The translations under genes and the position numbers were made by a program. Source: JACDAN01 sp963834825 (GTDB taxonomy: Bacteria > Actinomycetota > Thermoleophilia > Gaiellales > Gaiellaceae). Taken from it: a DNA stretch of 64,000 nucleotides. Below the pieces are notes generated by a model, which was not told the DNA's origin, made no database searches, and saw only the letters and a list, made by a program, of their open reading frames with translations. Of this stretch, positions 41,954-50,990 are shown piece after piece; the stretch's first letter is position 1, and every line of letters starts with the position of its first letter. Location of the stretch: positions 806,001 through 870,000 of the forward strand of contig CAWICZ010000014.1 in NCBI GenBank assembly GCA_963834825.1, in the 5' to 3' direction.

Positions 41954-43157
41954 CCCCGTCGCGATCCTCATCGCCGCACGAGATGAGGAGGAGCGGATCG
42001 GGGCGACGGTGGAACGGCTTCGGGCGCAGTTCCCGGGCGCGGAGGTGATCGTGGCGGACGACGGGTCGCTCGACGGGACCGCAGAAGCGGCGGAGCAGGC
42101 AGGGGCCCGTGTCCTCCGGCTGCCGTCGCGAGGGAAGGGACAGGCTCTGACGCTCGCGGAGCGCGCGGCGCGGCCGGGCCCGCTACTCGTCTGCGACGCA
42201 GATCTCGACGGCGACTTGACCGCGCTTGCGGACGCCGACGCGGACCTCGCGATCGCCGTCTTCGCGGAGCGTCAGGGCGGCGGTTTCGGGATCGCGAAGC
42301 GGGCTGCCCGGGCTCTCGTCCGGGCCAGGTCCGGCTTCGTCCCGGAGGAGCCGCTCTCCGGCCAGCGGGCGTTCTCGGAGCGCGCGCGGGCAGTGTGCTT
42401 CCCGCTCGCCGCCGGCTTCGGCTGCGAGGTCGGCGCGACCATCGACGCGGCGCGGGCCGGCCTCCGCGTCTCGGAGCTCGAGCTTCAACTGCGGCACCGG
42501 GCGACCGGGCGAGATGCCGCCGGGTTCCTCCATCGCGGCCGGCAACTCGTCGATGCGCTCCTCGCGTGCGGGCCGCAGGGCCGAAACTTCCGCGGCCTCC
42601 GGCTCCCCCTCGTCGGCCTCGTCGCTGCGGTCGGGCGGGAGCCCGCGGTCGTCGTTGCGGGGGCGGCAGGGCTCGCCGACGACGTCTGGAGCGGGCCAGA
42701 GCGCGGTTTCCGCGCGCATCTCAGCGCGGGAAGCACGACCGGGGTCGTCAAGCTCGTGGCGATTCCACTGGCCGGCCTGCTCGCGACGCGAAAGCTCTCC
42801 GGTGCCCTCCTCGTCGGGCTGGCCGCGAACTTCCTCAACCAGCTCGACACGCGTCCGGGCCGGGCGCTGAAGGCGTACCTGCTCGGCGCGGCGGCGGTCG
42901 ACGCGCCGCTCTGGATCGCCGTCCTGCTGTGTCCCTACGATCTTGGCGAGAGGACGATGCTGGGTGACGGCGGATCGAACGCACTGGGGGCGCTGCTAGG
43001 CTTGAGTTCCGTGAACCGTTTCGGGGGTCGCGCCCGTTGGCTGGTGATTGGAGCGCTGGCGGGACTCACGGCCCTCGGAGAGCGTCGTTCGCTGGGAGAG
43101 CTGATCGAACGAACCCCCGGCCTGGCCGAGCTCGACCGCCTCGGGAGATACGAGTGA
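41946..43157 (+). CDS. GT2 glycosyltransferase fused to a MraY/WecA-like (GT4) domain
   Basis: 403 residues. Residues 1-200 form a GT-A fold: AILIAARDEEERIGATV, VIVADDGSLDGTAEAAE, LLVCDADLDGD, PLSGQRAF. From about residue 215 to 375 come hydrophobic helices with phosphoglycosyltransferase motifs: ADDVWSGPERGFRAHLSAG, NFLNQLDTRPGRALKAYLLG, MLGDGGSNALGALLG. This resembles a lipid-linked sugar synthase joined to its transferase. It sits between steB and pyrG, which are adjacent in mycobacteria, and couples to pyrG by GTGA. A cell-wall or glycolipid role is inferred. Confidence 0.8.
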   Translation: MASPVAILIAARDEEERIGATVERLRAQFPGAEVIVADDGSLDGTAEAAEQAGARVLRLPSRGKGQALTLAERAARPGPLLVCDADLDGDLTALADADADLAIAVFAERQGGGFGIAKRAARALVRARSGFVPEEPLSGQRAFSERARAVCFPLAAGFGCEVGATIDAARAGLRVSELELQLRHRATGRDAAGFLHRGRQLVDALLACGPQGRNFRGLRLPLVGLVAAVGREPAVVVAGAAGLADDVWSGPERGFRAHLSAGSTTGVVKLVAIPLAGLLATRKLSGALLVGLAANFLNQLDTRPGRALKAYLLGAAAVDAPLWIAVLLCPYDLGERTMLGDGGSNALGALLGLSSVNRFGGRARWLVIGALAGLTALGERRSLGELIERTPGLAELDRLGRYE

Positions 43158-44806
43158 GGCCGACCCCGCCCAAGTACGTCTTCGTCACGGGCGGCGTGGT
43201 CTCGTCGCTCGGCAAGGGCATCACCGCCGCCTCGCTCGGCCGCCTGCTGAAGGCGCGCGGGCTCAAGGTGCAGGTGCAGAAGTTCGACCCGTACCTGAAC
43301 GTCGATCCGGGAACCATGAGCCCGTTCCAGCACGGCGAGGTGTTCGTGACCGAGGACGGGGCCGAGACCGACCTCGACATCGGCCACTACGAGCGGTTCA
43401 TCGACGAGAACCTGTCGCGGAACGCGAACCACACCTCGGGGTCGATCTGGTACTCGGTGCTCCGCAAGGAGCGCAAGGGCGAGTACCTGGGCTCGACCGT
43501 CCAGGTGATTCCGCACATCACCAACGAGATCAAGGATCGGATCCGGCGCGTCGCCGAGACGACCGACACCGACGTCGTCATCAGCGAGGTCGGGGGGACC
43601 GTGGGGGACATCGAGTCGCTGCCGTTCCTCGAGGCGATTCGCCAGTTCCGCCGCGAAGCTGGGCCTGAGAACGTCGTCTACATCCACGTCACGTATGTCC
43701 CGTTCGTCGACTCCGCCGGCGAGCTGAAGACGAAGCCGACCCAGCACTCGGTCAACGAGCTCCGGCGGATCGGTATCCACCCGGACATCGTCGTCGCGCG
43801 CTCGACCGAGAGCCTGAGCGCCGACCTCCGCGACAAGATCGCGATGTTCGCCGACATCGAGCCGCGGGCCGTCGTGGTCAACCGCGACGTGCCGGATGTC
43901 TATCTCGTCCCGTCGGCGCTCCAGCAGGAGGGGCTCGATGCCCTCGTGATCGAGAAGCTGAACCTGCCGGTGCCCGAAGCGGATCTCGGCGAGTGGAATG
44001 ACCTGACCGATCGGATCAAGAAGCTCGAGGAGCCGGTCGAGATCGGGCTCGTAGGCAAGTACGTGAAGCTGCACGACGCCTACCTGTCCGTGCACGAAGC
44101 GCTCAAGCACGCGGGCATCCATCACGGCTGCGGCGTGCGCGTTCGCTGGGTCGACGCCGAGGGGGCGTCGCTCGAGGAGCTCCAGGCCGAGCTCGCCCAC
44201 GTCGACGGCGTTCTCGTTCCGGGAGGCTTCGGCTCGCGCGGCTGGGAGGGGAAGATCATGGCCTGCCGGGTTGCGCGGGAGCAGGGGATCCCGTACCTCG
44301 GGATCTGCCTCGGCATGCACGTCGCGGTCTCGGAGTACGCGCGGCACGTCGTCGGGCTCTCAGGCGCCAACTCGACCGAGATGGACCCGGAGACGCCGTA
44401 CCCGGTCATCGATCTCCTACCGGAGCAAAAGGAGATCGAGGACCTCGGGGGCACGATGCGTCTGGGCGCCCAGGCGGTCGAGCTCGTCGACGGGACGCGA
44501 ACCCGCGAGGCCTACGGCGAGCCGGTCGTCAACGAGCGCCACCGGCACCGCTACGAGGTCAACAACCACTTCCGGCCCCGGCTCGAAGAGGCCGGCCTCG
44601 TCGTCTCGGGGACGTACCAGGAAGGCCGCCTCGTCGAGATCGTCGAGCTGCCCGACCACCCGTGGTTCGTGGCCAGCCAGTTCCATCCAGAGTTCAAGTC
44701 GCGGCCGACGAGGCCCGCACCGCTGTTCCGCGAGTTCGTCGGAGCGGCGCACGATCGCGCTCGAGCTCGGCATGCCGCGCCCGAGCGCGCCGGCGTTCCC
44801 GCGTAA
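43154..44806 (+). CDS. pyrG: CTP synthase
   Basis: Aminates UTP to CTP with glutamine. 550 residues, normal. Synthetase domain: YVFVTGGVVSSLGKGI, KFDPYLNVDPGTMSP, DGAETDLDIGHYERF. Glutaminase domain: LVPGGFGSRGWEGKI, nucleophile in YLGICLGMHVAV, and final FVASQFHPEFKSRP. GTG 43154 overlaps the previous TGA; the longer upstream frame is a shadow. Last gene of the tlyA-pyrG block. Confidence 0.97.
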   Translation: MRPTPPKYVFVTGGVVSSLGKGITAASLGRLLKARGLKVQVQKFDPYLNVDPGTMSPFQHGEVFVTEDGAETDLDIGHYERFIDENLSRNANHTSGSIWYSVLRKERKGEYLGSTVQVIPHITNEIKDRIRRVAETTDTDVVISEVGGTVGDIESLPFLEAIRQFRREAGPENVVYIHVTYVPFVDSAGELKTKPTQHSVNELRRIGIHPDIVVARSTESLSADLRDKIAMFADIEPRAVVVNRDVPDVYLVPSALQQEGLDALVIEKLNLPVPEADLGEWNDLTDRIKKLEEPVEIGLVGKYVKLHDAYLSVHEALKHAGIHHGCGVRVRWVDAEGASLEELQAELAHVDGVLVPGGFGSRGWEGKIMACRVAREQGIPYLGICLGMHVAVSEYARHVVGLSGANSTEMDPETPYPVIDLLPEQKEIEDLGGTMRLGAQAVELVDGTRTREAYGEPVVNERHRHRYEVNNHFRPRLEEAGLVVSGTYQEGRLVEIVELPDHPWFVASQFHPEFKSRPTRPAPLFREFVGAAHDRARARHAAPERAGVPA

Positions 44807-44812
44807 GCGATG

Positions 44813-44956
44813 CTACGGCCGGATCTCCGTGCCCTGACCTCGCTGCGGTGGAGTCGTTCCGCCCGATTGGAACAGCGCAACTGCGATGAGCCCGAGCAGG
44901 AACCAGACCACGAGCACGGCCACGATCATCCGTCCGAGCGTCATGTTCGCCACCAT
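44813..44956 (-). CDS. 47-residue single-helix membrane peptide
   Basis: MVANMTLGRM then a strong helix IVAVLVVWFLLGLIAVALF and a polar tail. Its ATG overlaps the TGA of the secreted Cys-rich protein (ATGA), so it is the second gene of that unit. Unknown function; perhaps helps that protein at the membrane. Confidence 0.55.
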   Translation of the reverse strand: MVANMTLGRMIVAVLVVWFLLGLIAVALFQSGGTTPPQRGQGTEIRP

Positions 44957-45489
44957 CACTGGTAGCCGATCAGCTCGTACCAGCCGTTGCCGTGGTAGCG
45001 GATGCGCTGCATGAGGAAGTCATGCCAGTCGAACCACCAAGGACTATGGCAGGCAAATTCCGCCTGGGCCTGGACGTCCACGAAGCTCCAGCCCGCCCCA
45101 CCACCGACCTTCCCGAACCACAGGTTGCTCGAGCCGCACAGCCAGTCCATGCTCGGCCATGCGCTGCTGTCGCGGTAGTTGATGATCCCGCCGTTGGCGC
45201 ACCAGAGCGTGTAGAGATGGATCGCCCGCCCATACGGCCAGACGCCACGAGAGCGCGTCGTGGTCGTCGACCAACACGTCGTTGCGTCTCCGCAACAGGG
45301 CATCATCGGGTCGAGGCGCTTCGCCTCTTTGGGACTGAGCTCCCGACCCTCGCCCTTGGCCGAGAAGCCGGGGTCATGACTGAACTTAGGCGATGGCTGC
45401 TCGGCCGCGACGCTGGGCGCGGGCAACGCAAGGAGGCCTACGAGAGTTAGCGCGGCAACGGCCGCGAGGCGCCACGGTGTGTGTCTCAT
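44956..45489 (-). CDS. Secreted Cys- and Trp-rich protein of unknown function
   Basis: 177 residues. Clear signal peptide (LAAVAALTLVGLLALPAPSVAA, in two steps, cleavage near residue 29). The mature part has six Cys (PCCGDATTCW, LWCANGG, WLCGSS, FACHSP) and many Trp, with a C-terminal block HDFLMQRIRYHGNGWYELIG. Disulfides are likely. SD GAGGGGAG 10 nt before ATG. Family not recognised. Followed by a coupled membrane peptide. Confidence 0.8.
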   Translation of the reverse strand: MRHTPWRLAAVAALTLVGLLALPAPSVAAEQPSPKFSHDPGFSAKGEGRELSPKEAKRLDPMMPCCGDATTCWSTTTTRSRGVWPYGRAIHLYTLWCANGGIINYRDSSAWPSMDWLCGSSNLWFGKVGGGAGWSFVDVQAQAEFACHSPWWFDWHDFLMQRIRYHGNGWYELIGYQ

Positions 45490-45598
45490 TCGAGATCAAC
45501 TCCCCTCTGTTGACAGTGAAGACAACGTAGGGAATCGAGCGCCGGTGCGCTGCGAACGTCACGAAGACGGCGCGGAGTTGTCGCCGAGCGAGCACGAA

Positions 45599-45604
45599 TA
45601 CGAT
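45599..45604 (+). promoter_or_regulatory. -10 box of the M20 peptidase gene
   Basis: TACGAT ends 7 nt before ATG 45612. The rest of the 122-bp divergent gap holds the SD-bearing leader of the secreted protein and no other clear site. Confidence 0.35.
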
Positions 45605-45611
45605 TCGGTGC

Positions 45612-46757
45612 ATGCCGAGCTGGGCGCCGGAGGTGGTGGACCTCTTCACCGAGCTGGCTTCGATTCCGAGTCCGCCCGGATCGGAGCGCGAGGTCGCTGA
45701 CCGCGTGCGCGGTTACCTCGTGGGCCTCGGGCTCGAGGTCTCCGAGGACGACGCAGGTGCACGGATCGACTCGAATGCCGGAAACCTGCTCTGCCGCCTC
45801 GAGCCGACGTCGGCGAACGGCGGCGTGCCGATCTTTCTTTGCGCTCACCTCGACACGGTGCAACCGACCGGTCCGCTCGAGCCGGTGGTCGAGGACGGAA
45901 TCGTCCGGAACGCGGGCGGGACGATCCTCGGCGCCGACAACAAGGCCGCAGTCGCTGCGCTGCTCGAGTCGGCGCGGCTGATCCTCTCGGAGAATCGCCC
46001 GCACGCCGGGATCGAGCTCCTGTTCACGCCGAAGGAGGAGGTCGGGCTGCTGGGCGCCAAGGCGTTCGACACCGAGCGGCTGCAGGCGAAGGTCGGGTTC
46101 GTGTACGACCACGCCGCGCCGATCGGCGAGGTGATGCTCGGCGCTCCTCACGCTCGCGTGCTGGAAGTGACGATGCGCGGGCGGGCCGCCCATGCCGGGA
46201 TCGCGCCGGAGGAGGGGCGCTCGGCAATCGCTGCCGCAGCCCGTGCGATCGCTGATTTCCGGCTCGGCCGGCTCGACGACGAGACGACGGCGAGCGTGGG
46301 CCTGATCCAGGGTGGAACGGCGCGCAACATCGTCCCGGACCGGTGCAGCTTCTCGATCGATGTCCGCTCACACGACGAGGCGAAGTTGGCCGACGTCGTC
46401 CAGGAGCTGCTCGAGACAATCACCTTCGCCGCGGCGCTCGAGCAGTGCGAGGCCGAAACGGATGTGCAGGAGAGCTACCGGGGCTACCGCTTCGCGCGTG
46501 GTGACCTGCCCGTCCGACTCGCGTGCGCCGCGCTCGAGCGCGAGGGCCTTCAGCCGCAGTTGGCGTTCGGTGGCGGCGGAGCCGATGCGAACGTCTTCAA
46601 CGAGCGCGGCCGGCCCTGCGTGAACCTCGCGAACGGAATGGCAGCGATCCACACGCCCGACGAGCACATCGCCGTGGCCGACCTCGAGCGGATGATCGAC
46701 GTCACACTCGCGCTCGTCGACGTAGCGAACACGACCAACGCCGAGGACGCGGCGTGA
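45612..46757 (+). CDS. M20-family peptidase (peptidase T-like)
   Basis: 381 residues. Zinc ligands in FLCAHLDTVQPTG, the bridging Asp in ILGADNKAAVAALLE, the catalytic Glu pair in FTPKEEVGLLGAKAFD and a late His in AAIHTPDEHIAVADL. A dimerisation lid sits between (about 180-290). Likely a cytosolic di- or tripeptidase or deacylase. Substrate unknown. ATG start after TACGAT. Confidence 0.88.
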   Translation: MPSWAPEVVDLFTELASIPSPPGSEREVADRVRGYLVGLGLEVSEDDAGARIDSNAGNLLCRLEPTSANGGVPIFLCAHLDTVQPTGPLEPVVEDGIVRNAGGTILGADNKAAVAALLESARLILSENRPHAGIELLFTPKEEVGLLGAKAFDTERLQAKVGFVYDHAAPIGEVMLGAPHARVLEVTMRGRAAHAGIAPEEGRSAIAAAARAIADFRLGRLDDETTASVGLIQGGTARNIVPDRCSFSIDVRSHDEAKLADVVQELLETITFAAALEQCEAETDVQESYRGYRFARGDLPVRLACAALEREGLQPQLAFGGGGADANVFNERGRPCVNLANGMAAIHTPDEHIAVADLERMIDVTLALVDVANTTNAEDAA

Positions 46758-46769
46758 CCGTGTCGTATC

Positions 46770-47762
46770 GTGCCCCTTAGCCTGCGGCGCGGGACCGTCT
46801 CCGCCATCCACGGTCGCGACGAAGAGCTGGTCCGCCTCGACGTCGACGGCGCGCCCTGTCTGGCGTACCCGCGCATGACCGGACCCGTGGAGGTCGGCGA
46901 CGACGTGGTCGTGAACGTCCAGGCGCGGGAGCTCGAGCTCGGGTCCGGCGGCTTCGACATCCTCTATCTGAACCTGACCCGCGGCCTGGAGATGGAGGCG
47001 GCGCCTGATGCTCACGTGATGACGCTTCCGTACACCCCGCTTCAGTCGGCGGTCCGCCATGTGGAGGAGGACGGAGCGCTGGCCTCGCGCCTCGACGGGA
47101 TGCCGGTCGTCTGTTGCTCGCTGCACAGCCAGGTTGTCCCGGTCTGTGCCGGACTCAGGTGGCCGAACCTGCGGATCGCCTACGCGCAGGTCGGCGGCGG
47201 CGCGTTACCGGTCTCGCTCTCCGACTCGCTGCGCGCACTGAAGCGCGACGGCCTGGTAGGCGTCGCCGTCGCGGTGTCGCCGTGCCTCGACGGCGACGTG
47301 CAAGCCGTGACGATCGCCTCAGCGCTCGCGTGGGCGAAGGGTCAGGGTTACGACGCGGTGGTCTGCTCGATCGGTCCGGGGATCGTCGGGACGGCGAGCG
47401 CGCTCGGCCACGGGGGGCTCGCGGCGGCCGAGACAGGAAATACCGCGTCGAGGCTGGGCGGCGTTCCGATCCTCGCGGTGCGCTACTCGGACGCCGATGC
47501 GCGGCAGCGACACCTGGGTGTCTCGCACCACACTCGCGCGATCCTGGAGCTCTGTCGCGACGCCGTGGTCGCCTGGCCTCGCGGATTGGAGGGGCCGGAG
47601 TGGCTGCAGCCTCGCGAAGAGGTCGACGTCGAAGGCTGGCACGAGGACTGCGCCCGCCTGCCACTGGCCCACATGGGGCGCGGGATGGAGGACGATCCCT
47701 GGTTCTTCATGGCCGCCTTCGCCGCGGGCCGGTACGCGCGCTCTCTCCTCGGCCATCAATGA
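46770..47762 (+). CDS. DUF3866 family protein
   Basis: 330 residues. Matches the actinobacterial/firmicute DUF3866 family: PCLAYPRMTGPVEVGDDVVVN at the start, VVCCSLHSQVVPVCAGLRW, GGALPVSLSDSLRALK, CSIGPGIVGTASALGHGGL. Cytosolic, function unknown. GTG 46770 partly overlaps a TATCGT, so the start is uncertain by a few codons. Overlaps the next gene by ATGA. Confidence 0.85.
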   Translation: MPLSLRRGTVSAIHGRDEELVRLDVDGAPCLAYPRMTGPVEVGDDVVVNVQARELELGSGGFDILYLNLTRGLEMEAAPDAHVMTLPYTPLQSAVRHVEEDGALASRLDGMPVVCCSLHSQVVPVCAGLRWPNLRIAYAQVGGGALPVSLSDSLRALKRDGLVGVAVAVSPCLDGDVQAVTIASALAWAKGQGYDAVVCSIGPGIVGTASALGHGGLAAAETGNTASRLGGVPILAVRYSDADARQRHLGVSHHTRAILELCRDAVVAWPRGLEGPEWLQPREEVDVEGWHEDCARLPLAHMGRGMEDDPWFFMAAFAAGRYARSLLGHQ

Positions 47763-48535
47763 TGGAGGAGCGTCGGCTCGGCCCTGTCGTCGGCCTCGGC
47801 ACGTGGAACACCTTCGGCGGCGACGCCGAGCTCGCGCGGGATGTCGTCGAAGCCGCTTGGGCCGCCGGCACGCGGTTCTTCGACTCCTCGCCGATGTACG
47901 GCAAGGCGGAGTCGTCCCTCGCGGCGGCGCTCGACGGGCGCCGCGACGAGGCAACCGTCGCGACGAAGATCTGGGCGCCGACCCCCGATCAGGGCCGCGA
48001 CCAGTTCGCGCGCCAGCTCGAATGGTTCGGCCGGGTGGACGTCGAGCAGGTGCATAACCTGGTCTCGTGGCGCGAGCACCTCGGATGGCTCGAGGCCGAG
48101 CGTGAGGCGGGGCGGATCGGCCTCCTCGGCGTGACCCACTACAGCCCGTTCGCGTTCGACGAAGCGGCCGACGCGCTGCGGACCGGAAGGCTGGAGGCGG
48201 TCCAGCTGCCGCTCAACCCGCACGAGCGCGCCGCCGAAAGGACGCTGCTGCCGCTCGCCGAGGAGCTTGGCCTCGCGGTGATCGTGATGCGTCCGCTCGC
48301 CGAAGGCGAGCTGCTCGAGCGTGCGCCCGGCGCTGAGGAGCTCGAGCCGCTGGCCGAGTTCGGCGTCGAGACGTGGTCGCAGGCGCTCCTCAAGTGGGCG
48401 CTGTCCGACCCGCGTGTCGACGTGGTCGTTCCGGGAACCCGCAACCCGCTTCACGCGGCCCAGAACTGCCGCGCCGGCTCGCCACCCTGGTTCGGGCCCG
48501 AAGAGCGTGCACTTGTCGAACGGCTCGCTGGGTAA
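47759..48535 (+). CDS. Aldo/keto reductase family protein
   Basis: 258 residues, a TIM-barrel AKR with the catalytic order Asp (TRFFDSSPMYGKAE, Tyr included), Lys (VATKIWAP) and His region (VEQVHNLVSW). C-terminal cofactor-side block DVVVPGTRNPLHAAQN. Substrate unknown. Two adjacent ATGs (47759 and 47762); the first overlaps the DUF3866 stop. Confidence 0.88.
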   Translation: MMEERRLGPVVGLGTWNTFGGDAELARDVVEAAWAAGTRFFDSSPMYGKAESSLAAALDGRRDEATVATKIWAPTPDQGRDQFARQLEWFGRVDVEQVHNLVSWREHLGWLEAEREAGRIGLLGVTHYSPFAFDEAADALRTGRLEAVQLPLNPHERAAERTLLPLAEELGLAVIVMRPLAEGELLERAPGAEELEPLAEFGVETWSQALLKWALSDPRVDVVVPGTRNPLHAAQNCRAGSPPWFGPEERALVERLAG

Positions 48536-48547
48536 GGTTCCGCCGCC

Positions 48548-49669
48548 TTGAACATCGGCGTCGCCAGGGAGATCAAGTCGGACGAGTATCGCGTCGCGCT
48601 GACGCCGGCCGGTGCGCTCGAGCTCACCCGCGACGGCCACTCGGTCGTGGTCGAGCAGGGGGCCGGCGAGGGCAGCGCCTTTCGGGACGCCGACTATGAG
48701 GCTGTCGGCGCCAGGATCGGCTCCGTGGGGGACGTCTGGGAGTCCGAGCTCGTGCTCAAGGTCAAAGAACCGCTCGCCGAGGAGTACCCGCGACTTCGGG
48801 ACGGCCAGGTTCTCTTCACGTACCTCCACCTCGCCGCCAGCGAAGAGCTCACTCGAGCACTGATCGAGTGCGGCGCGACGTGCGTGGCCTACGAGACGGT
48901 GGAGACGGACGACCGTGCGCTCCCGCTGCTGGCGCCGATGAGTGAGATCGCAGGACGGCTGGCTGCGCAGGCCGGCGCGACCTTCCTCGAGAAGCCACTC
49001 GGCGGGCGCGGGCTGCTACTCGGCGCTGTCCCGGGGGTCGCGCCGGGCGAGGTCGTCGTCATCGGCGGCGGGATGGTCGGCTACAACGCGGCCGTGATCG
49101 CGCTGGGGCTCGGCGCGACCGTGACGATCCTCGAGCGCTCGATCGATCGCATGCGGCGGCTGGAAGAGATCCTCGGCTCGCGGGCCACGCTGCTGATGTC
49201 GTCGAGCCTTCAGATTCAGGAGTCGATCGCCGAGGCCGACGTCGTTGTCGGCGCGGTGTTGATCCCCGGTGCGCTGGCCCCGAAGCTGATCACGCGCGAG
49301 ATGGTCGCCGGGATGAAGGGAGGCTCCGTGATCGCCGACGTCGCGATCGACCAGGGCGGCTGCGTGGAGACGTCGCGCCCGACGACGCACTCGGAGCCGG
49401 TGTTCGTCGTCGAGGGGGTGATCCACTACTGCGTTGCGAACATGCCGGGCGCGGTGCCGATCACGTCGACGAAGGCGCTGACCAACGCCACGCTGCCCTA
49501 TGTCGAGGCGATCGCCGACCATGGCCTCCGCGAGGCGATTGCCCGAGATCCGGCGCTGGCGCGCGGCGTCAACGTGATCGACGGGAAGATCACCTACGAG
49601 GCGGTCGCCGAGGCGCACGGCCTCGACTACACGCCGCTCGCGGACGTTCTCAGGCTCTCGCCGGTTTAG
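48548..49669 (+). CDS. ald: Alanine dehydrogenase
   Basis: NAD-dependent interconversion of L-alanine with pyruvate and ammonia. 373 residues, exact family length. Blocks: NIGVARE IKSDEYRVALTPAG, FTYLHLAAS, EKPLGGRGLLL, the NAD site VVVIGGGMVGYNAAVIALGL, and MPGAVPITSTKALTNATLPY. TTG start; TAAGGT 9 nt upstream. It converges with a 46-residue membrane peptide gene (4-bp overlap). Confidence 0.96.
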   Translation: MNIGVAREIKSDEYRVALTPAGALELTRDGHSVVVEQGAGEGSAFRDADYEAVGARIGSVGDVWESELVLKVKEPLAEEYPRLRDGQVLFTYLHLAASEELTRALIECGATCVAYETVETDDRALPLLAPMSEIAGRLAAQAGATFLEKPLGGRGLLLGAVPGVAPGEVVVIGGGMVGYNAAVIALGLGATVTILERSIDRMRRLEEILGSRATLLMSSSLQIQESIAEADVVVGAVLIPGALAPKLITREMVAGMKGGSVIADVAIDQGGCVETSRPTTHSEPVFVVEGVIHYCVANMPGAVPITSTKALTNATLPYVEAIADHGLREAIARDPALARGVNVIDGKITYEAVAEAHGLDYTPLADVLRLSPV

Positions 49670-49806
49670 GCAGGCGGCGTCTCGGGCTTGCTCTTGGGCC
49701 CGGAGGGCGTGAACCTTACGACCAGCCAGGTCACACTGGCCGCGAGCGCGATCACCGCGACGATGAAGACGACCATGCCGATGAGGCCCAGGACGGTCTC
49801 GAACAC
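49666..49806 (-). CDS. 46-residue single-helix membrane peptide
   Basis: GTG start; sequence MFETVLGLIGMVVFIVAVIA and on, one long helix, then a Pro/Lys-rich tail (GPKSKPETPPA). TATTCT lies 6 nt upstream and is shared with the deoB promoter. The stop overlaps the ald stop from the other strand. Unknown family; the clean promoter geometry supports it. Confidence 0.6.
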   Translation of the reverse strand: MFETVLGLIGMVVFIVAVIALAASVTWLVVRFTPSGPKSKPETPPA

Positions 49807-49811
49807 CGACC

Positions 49812-49818
49812 TAGAATA
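49812..49818. promoter_or_regulatory. Shared back-to-back -10 core for deoB and the membrane peptide
   Basis: TAGAATA reads TAGAAT on the + strand, 6 nt before ATG 49824, and TATTCT on the - strand, 6 nt before GTG 49806. Fully symmetric, both leaderless. Confidence 0.55.
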
Positions 49819-49823
49819 GACGC

Positions 49824-50990
49824 ATGCCGCGCGCGTGCGTCATCGTGCTCGACGCCGTGGGGGCGGGGGCGCTGCCCGACGCGGCGGACTATGGTGACGA
49901 GGGCTCCGACACGCTCGGGAATGTCGCCAAGGCCGTCGGCGGACTCGATCTTCCCAACCTCGAGGCGCTCGGGCTCGGCAACGTCGAGCCGCTCGAGGGC
50001 TGCCCCCCGCAGCCCGGGGCGCCCGCGATCGCCGGTCGGCTGGTCGAACGCTCGAAGGGCAAGGACACGACGACGGGGCACTGGGAGATGATGGGAGTGG
50101 TCACGGCCTCGCCCTTTCCGACGTACCCGCACGGCTTCCCGTTCGAGGTGATCGATCCGTTCTCGCACCGCACGGGCCGCGGCGTACTCGGGAACAAGGC
50201 GGCGTCGGGGACGGAGATCATCGACGAGCTCGGCGAGGAGCATCAGCGAACCGGCAAGTGGATCGTCTACACGTCGGCCGACTCGGTCTTCCAGATCGCG
50301 GCCCACGTCGACACGATCCCGCTGGAGGAGCTCTACCAGGGCTGCGAGATCGCCCGCGAGATCCTCACCGGCAAGCATGAGGTCGGGCGCGTGATCGCGC
50401 GGCCCTTCGAGGGCGAGCCCGGGCACTACGTCCGGACGCCGGATCGACACGACTGGTCGGTCAAGCCCAGGCAGCCGAACTACTTGACGCTCGTGCGCGA
50501 GGCAGGCCACAAGGTCCACGCCGTCGGGAAGATCCGCGACATCTTCGCGGGCGTCGACATCGACGAATCGCACCCGACGCGGTCGAACGTTGAGGGGATC
50601 ACACAGACTGAGCGGCTGCTGCGCGAGCTCGACGACGGGCTCGTGTTCGTCAACCTCGTCGAGACGGACCAGCTCTGGGGCCACCGCAACGACCCGGTCA
50701 ACTTCCACCGCTGCCTCCAGGACTTCGACCGACGGCTCCCGGACCTGCTCGCCGAGCTGCGGAACGGAGATCTCCTGATCCTGACCTCGGATCACGGGTG
50801 CGACCCGACGACGCCGTCGACCGACCACTCGCGCGAGCACGCGCTGCTCCTCGCATACGTCGAGGGGCGCAACGCCGCCGGCCACATCCACAAGGGTGAG
50901 TTCGCGGACGTCGGGGCGACCGTGAACAAGTGGCTTGGCGGGAAGGCTCCGAAGCGGGGGATCCCCGGCGAGCCGATCGTCGAGCCGTGA
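49824..50990 (+). CDS. deoB: Phosphopentomutase
   Basis: Interconverts (deoxy)ribose 1- and 5-phosphate. 388 residues. Alkaline-phosphatase fold with metal and active-site blocks CVIVLDAVGAGALPDAADYG and GSDTLGNVAKA (catalytic Thr), KDTTTGHWEMMG, VNLVETDQLWGHRNDP, ILTSDHGCDPTTPSTDHSRE. It starts an operon ending with a nucleoside phosphorylase, i.e. nucleoside salvage. Confidence 0.95.
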   Translation: MPRACVIVLDAVGAGALPDAADYGDEGSDTLGNVAKAVGGLDLPNLEALGLGNVEPLEGCPPQPGAPAIAGRLVERSKGKDTTTGHWEMMGVVTASPFPTYPHGFPFEVIDPFSHRTGRGVLGNKAASGTEIIDELGEEHQRTGKWIVYTSADSVFQIAAHVDTIPLEELYQGCEIAREILTGKHEVGRVIARPFEGEPGHYVRTPDRHDWSVKPRQPNYLTLVREAGHKVHAVGKIRDIFAGVDIDESHPTRSNVEGITQTERLLRELDDGLVFVNLVETDQLWGHRNDPVNFHRCLQDFDRRLPDLLAELRNGDLLILTSDHGCDPTTPSTDHSREHALLLAYVEGRNAAGHIHKGEFADVGATVNKWLGGKAPKRGIPGEPIVEP

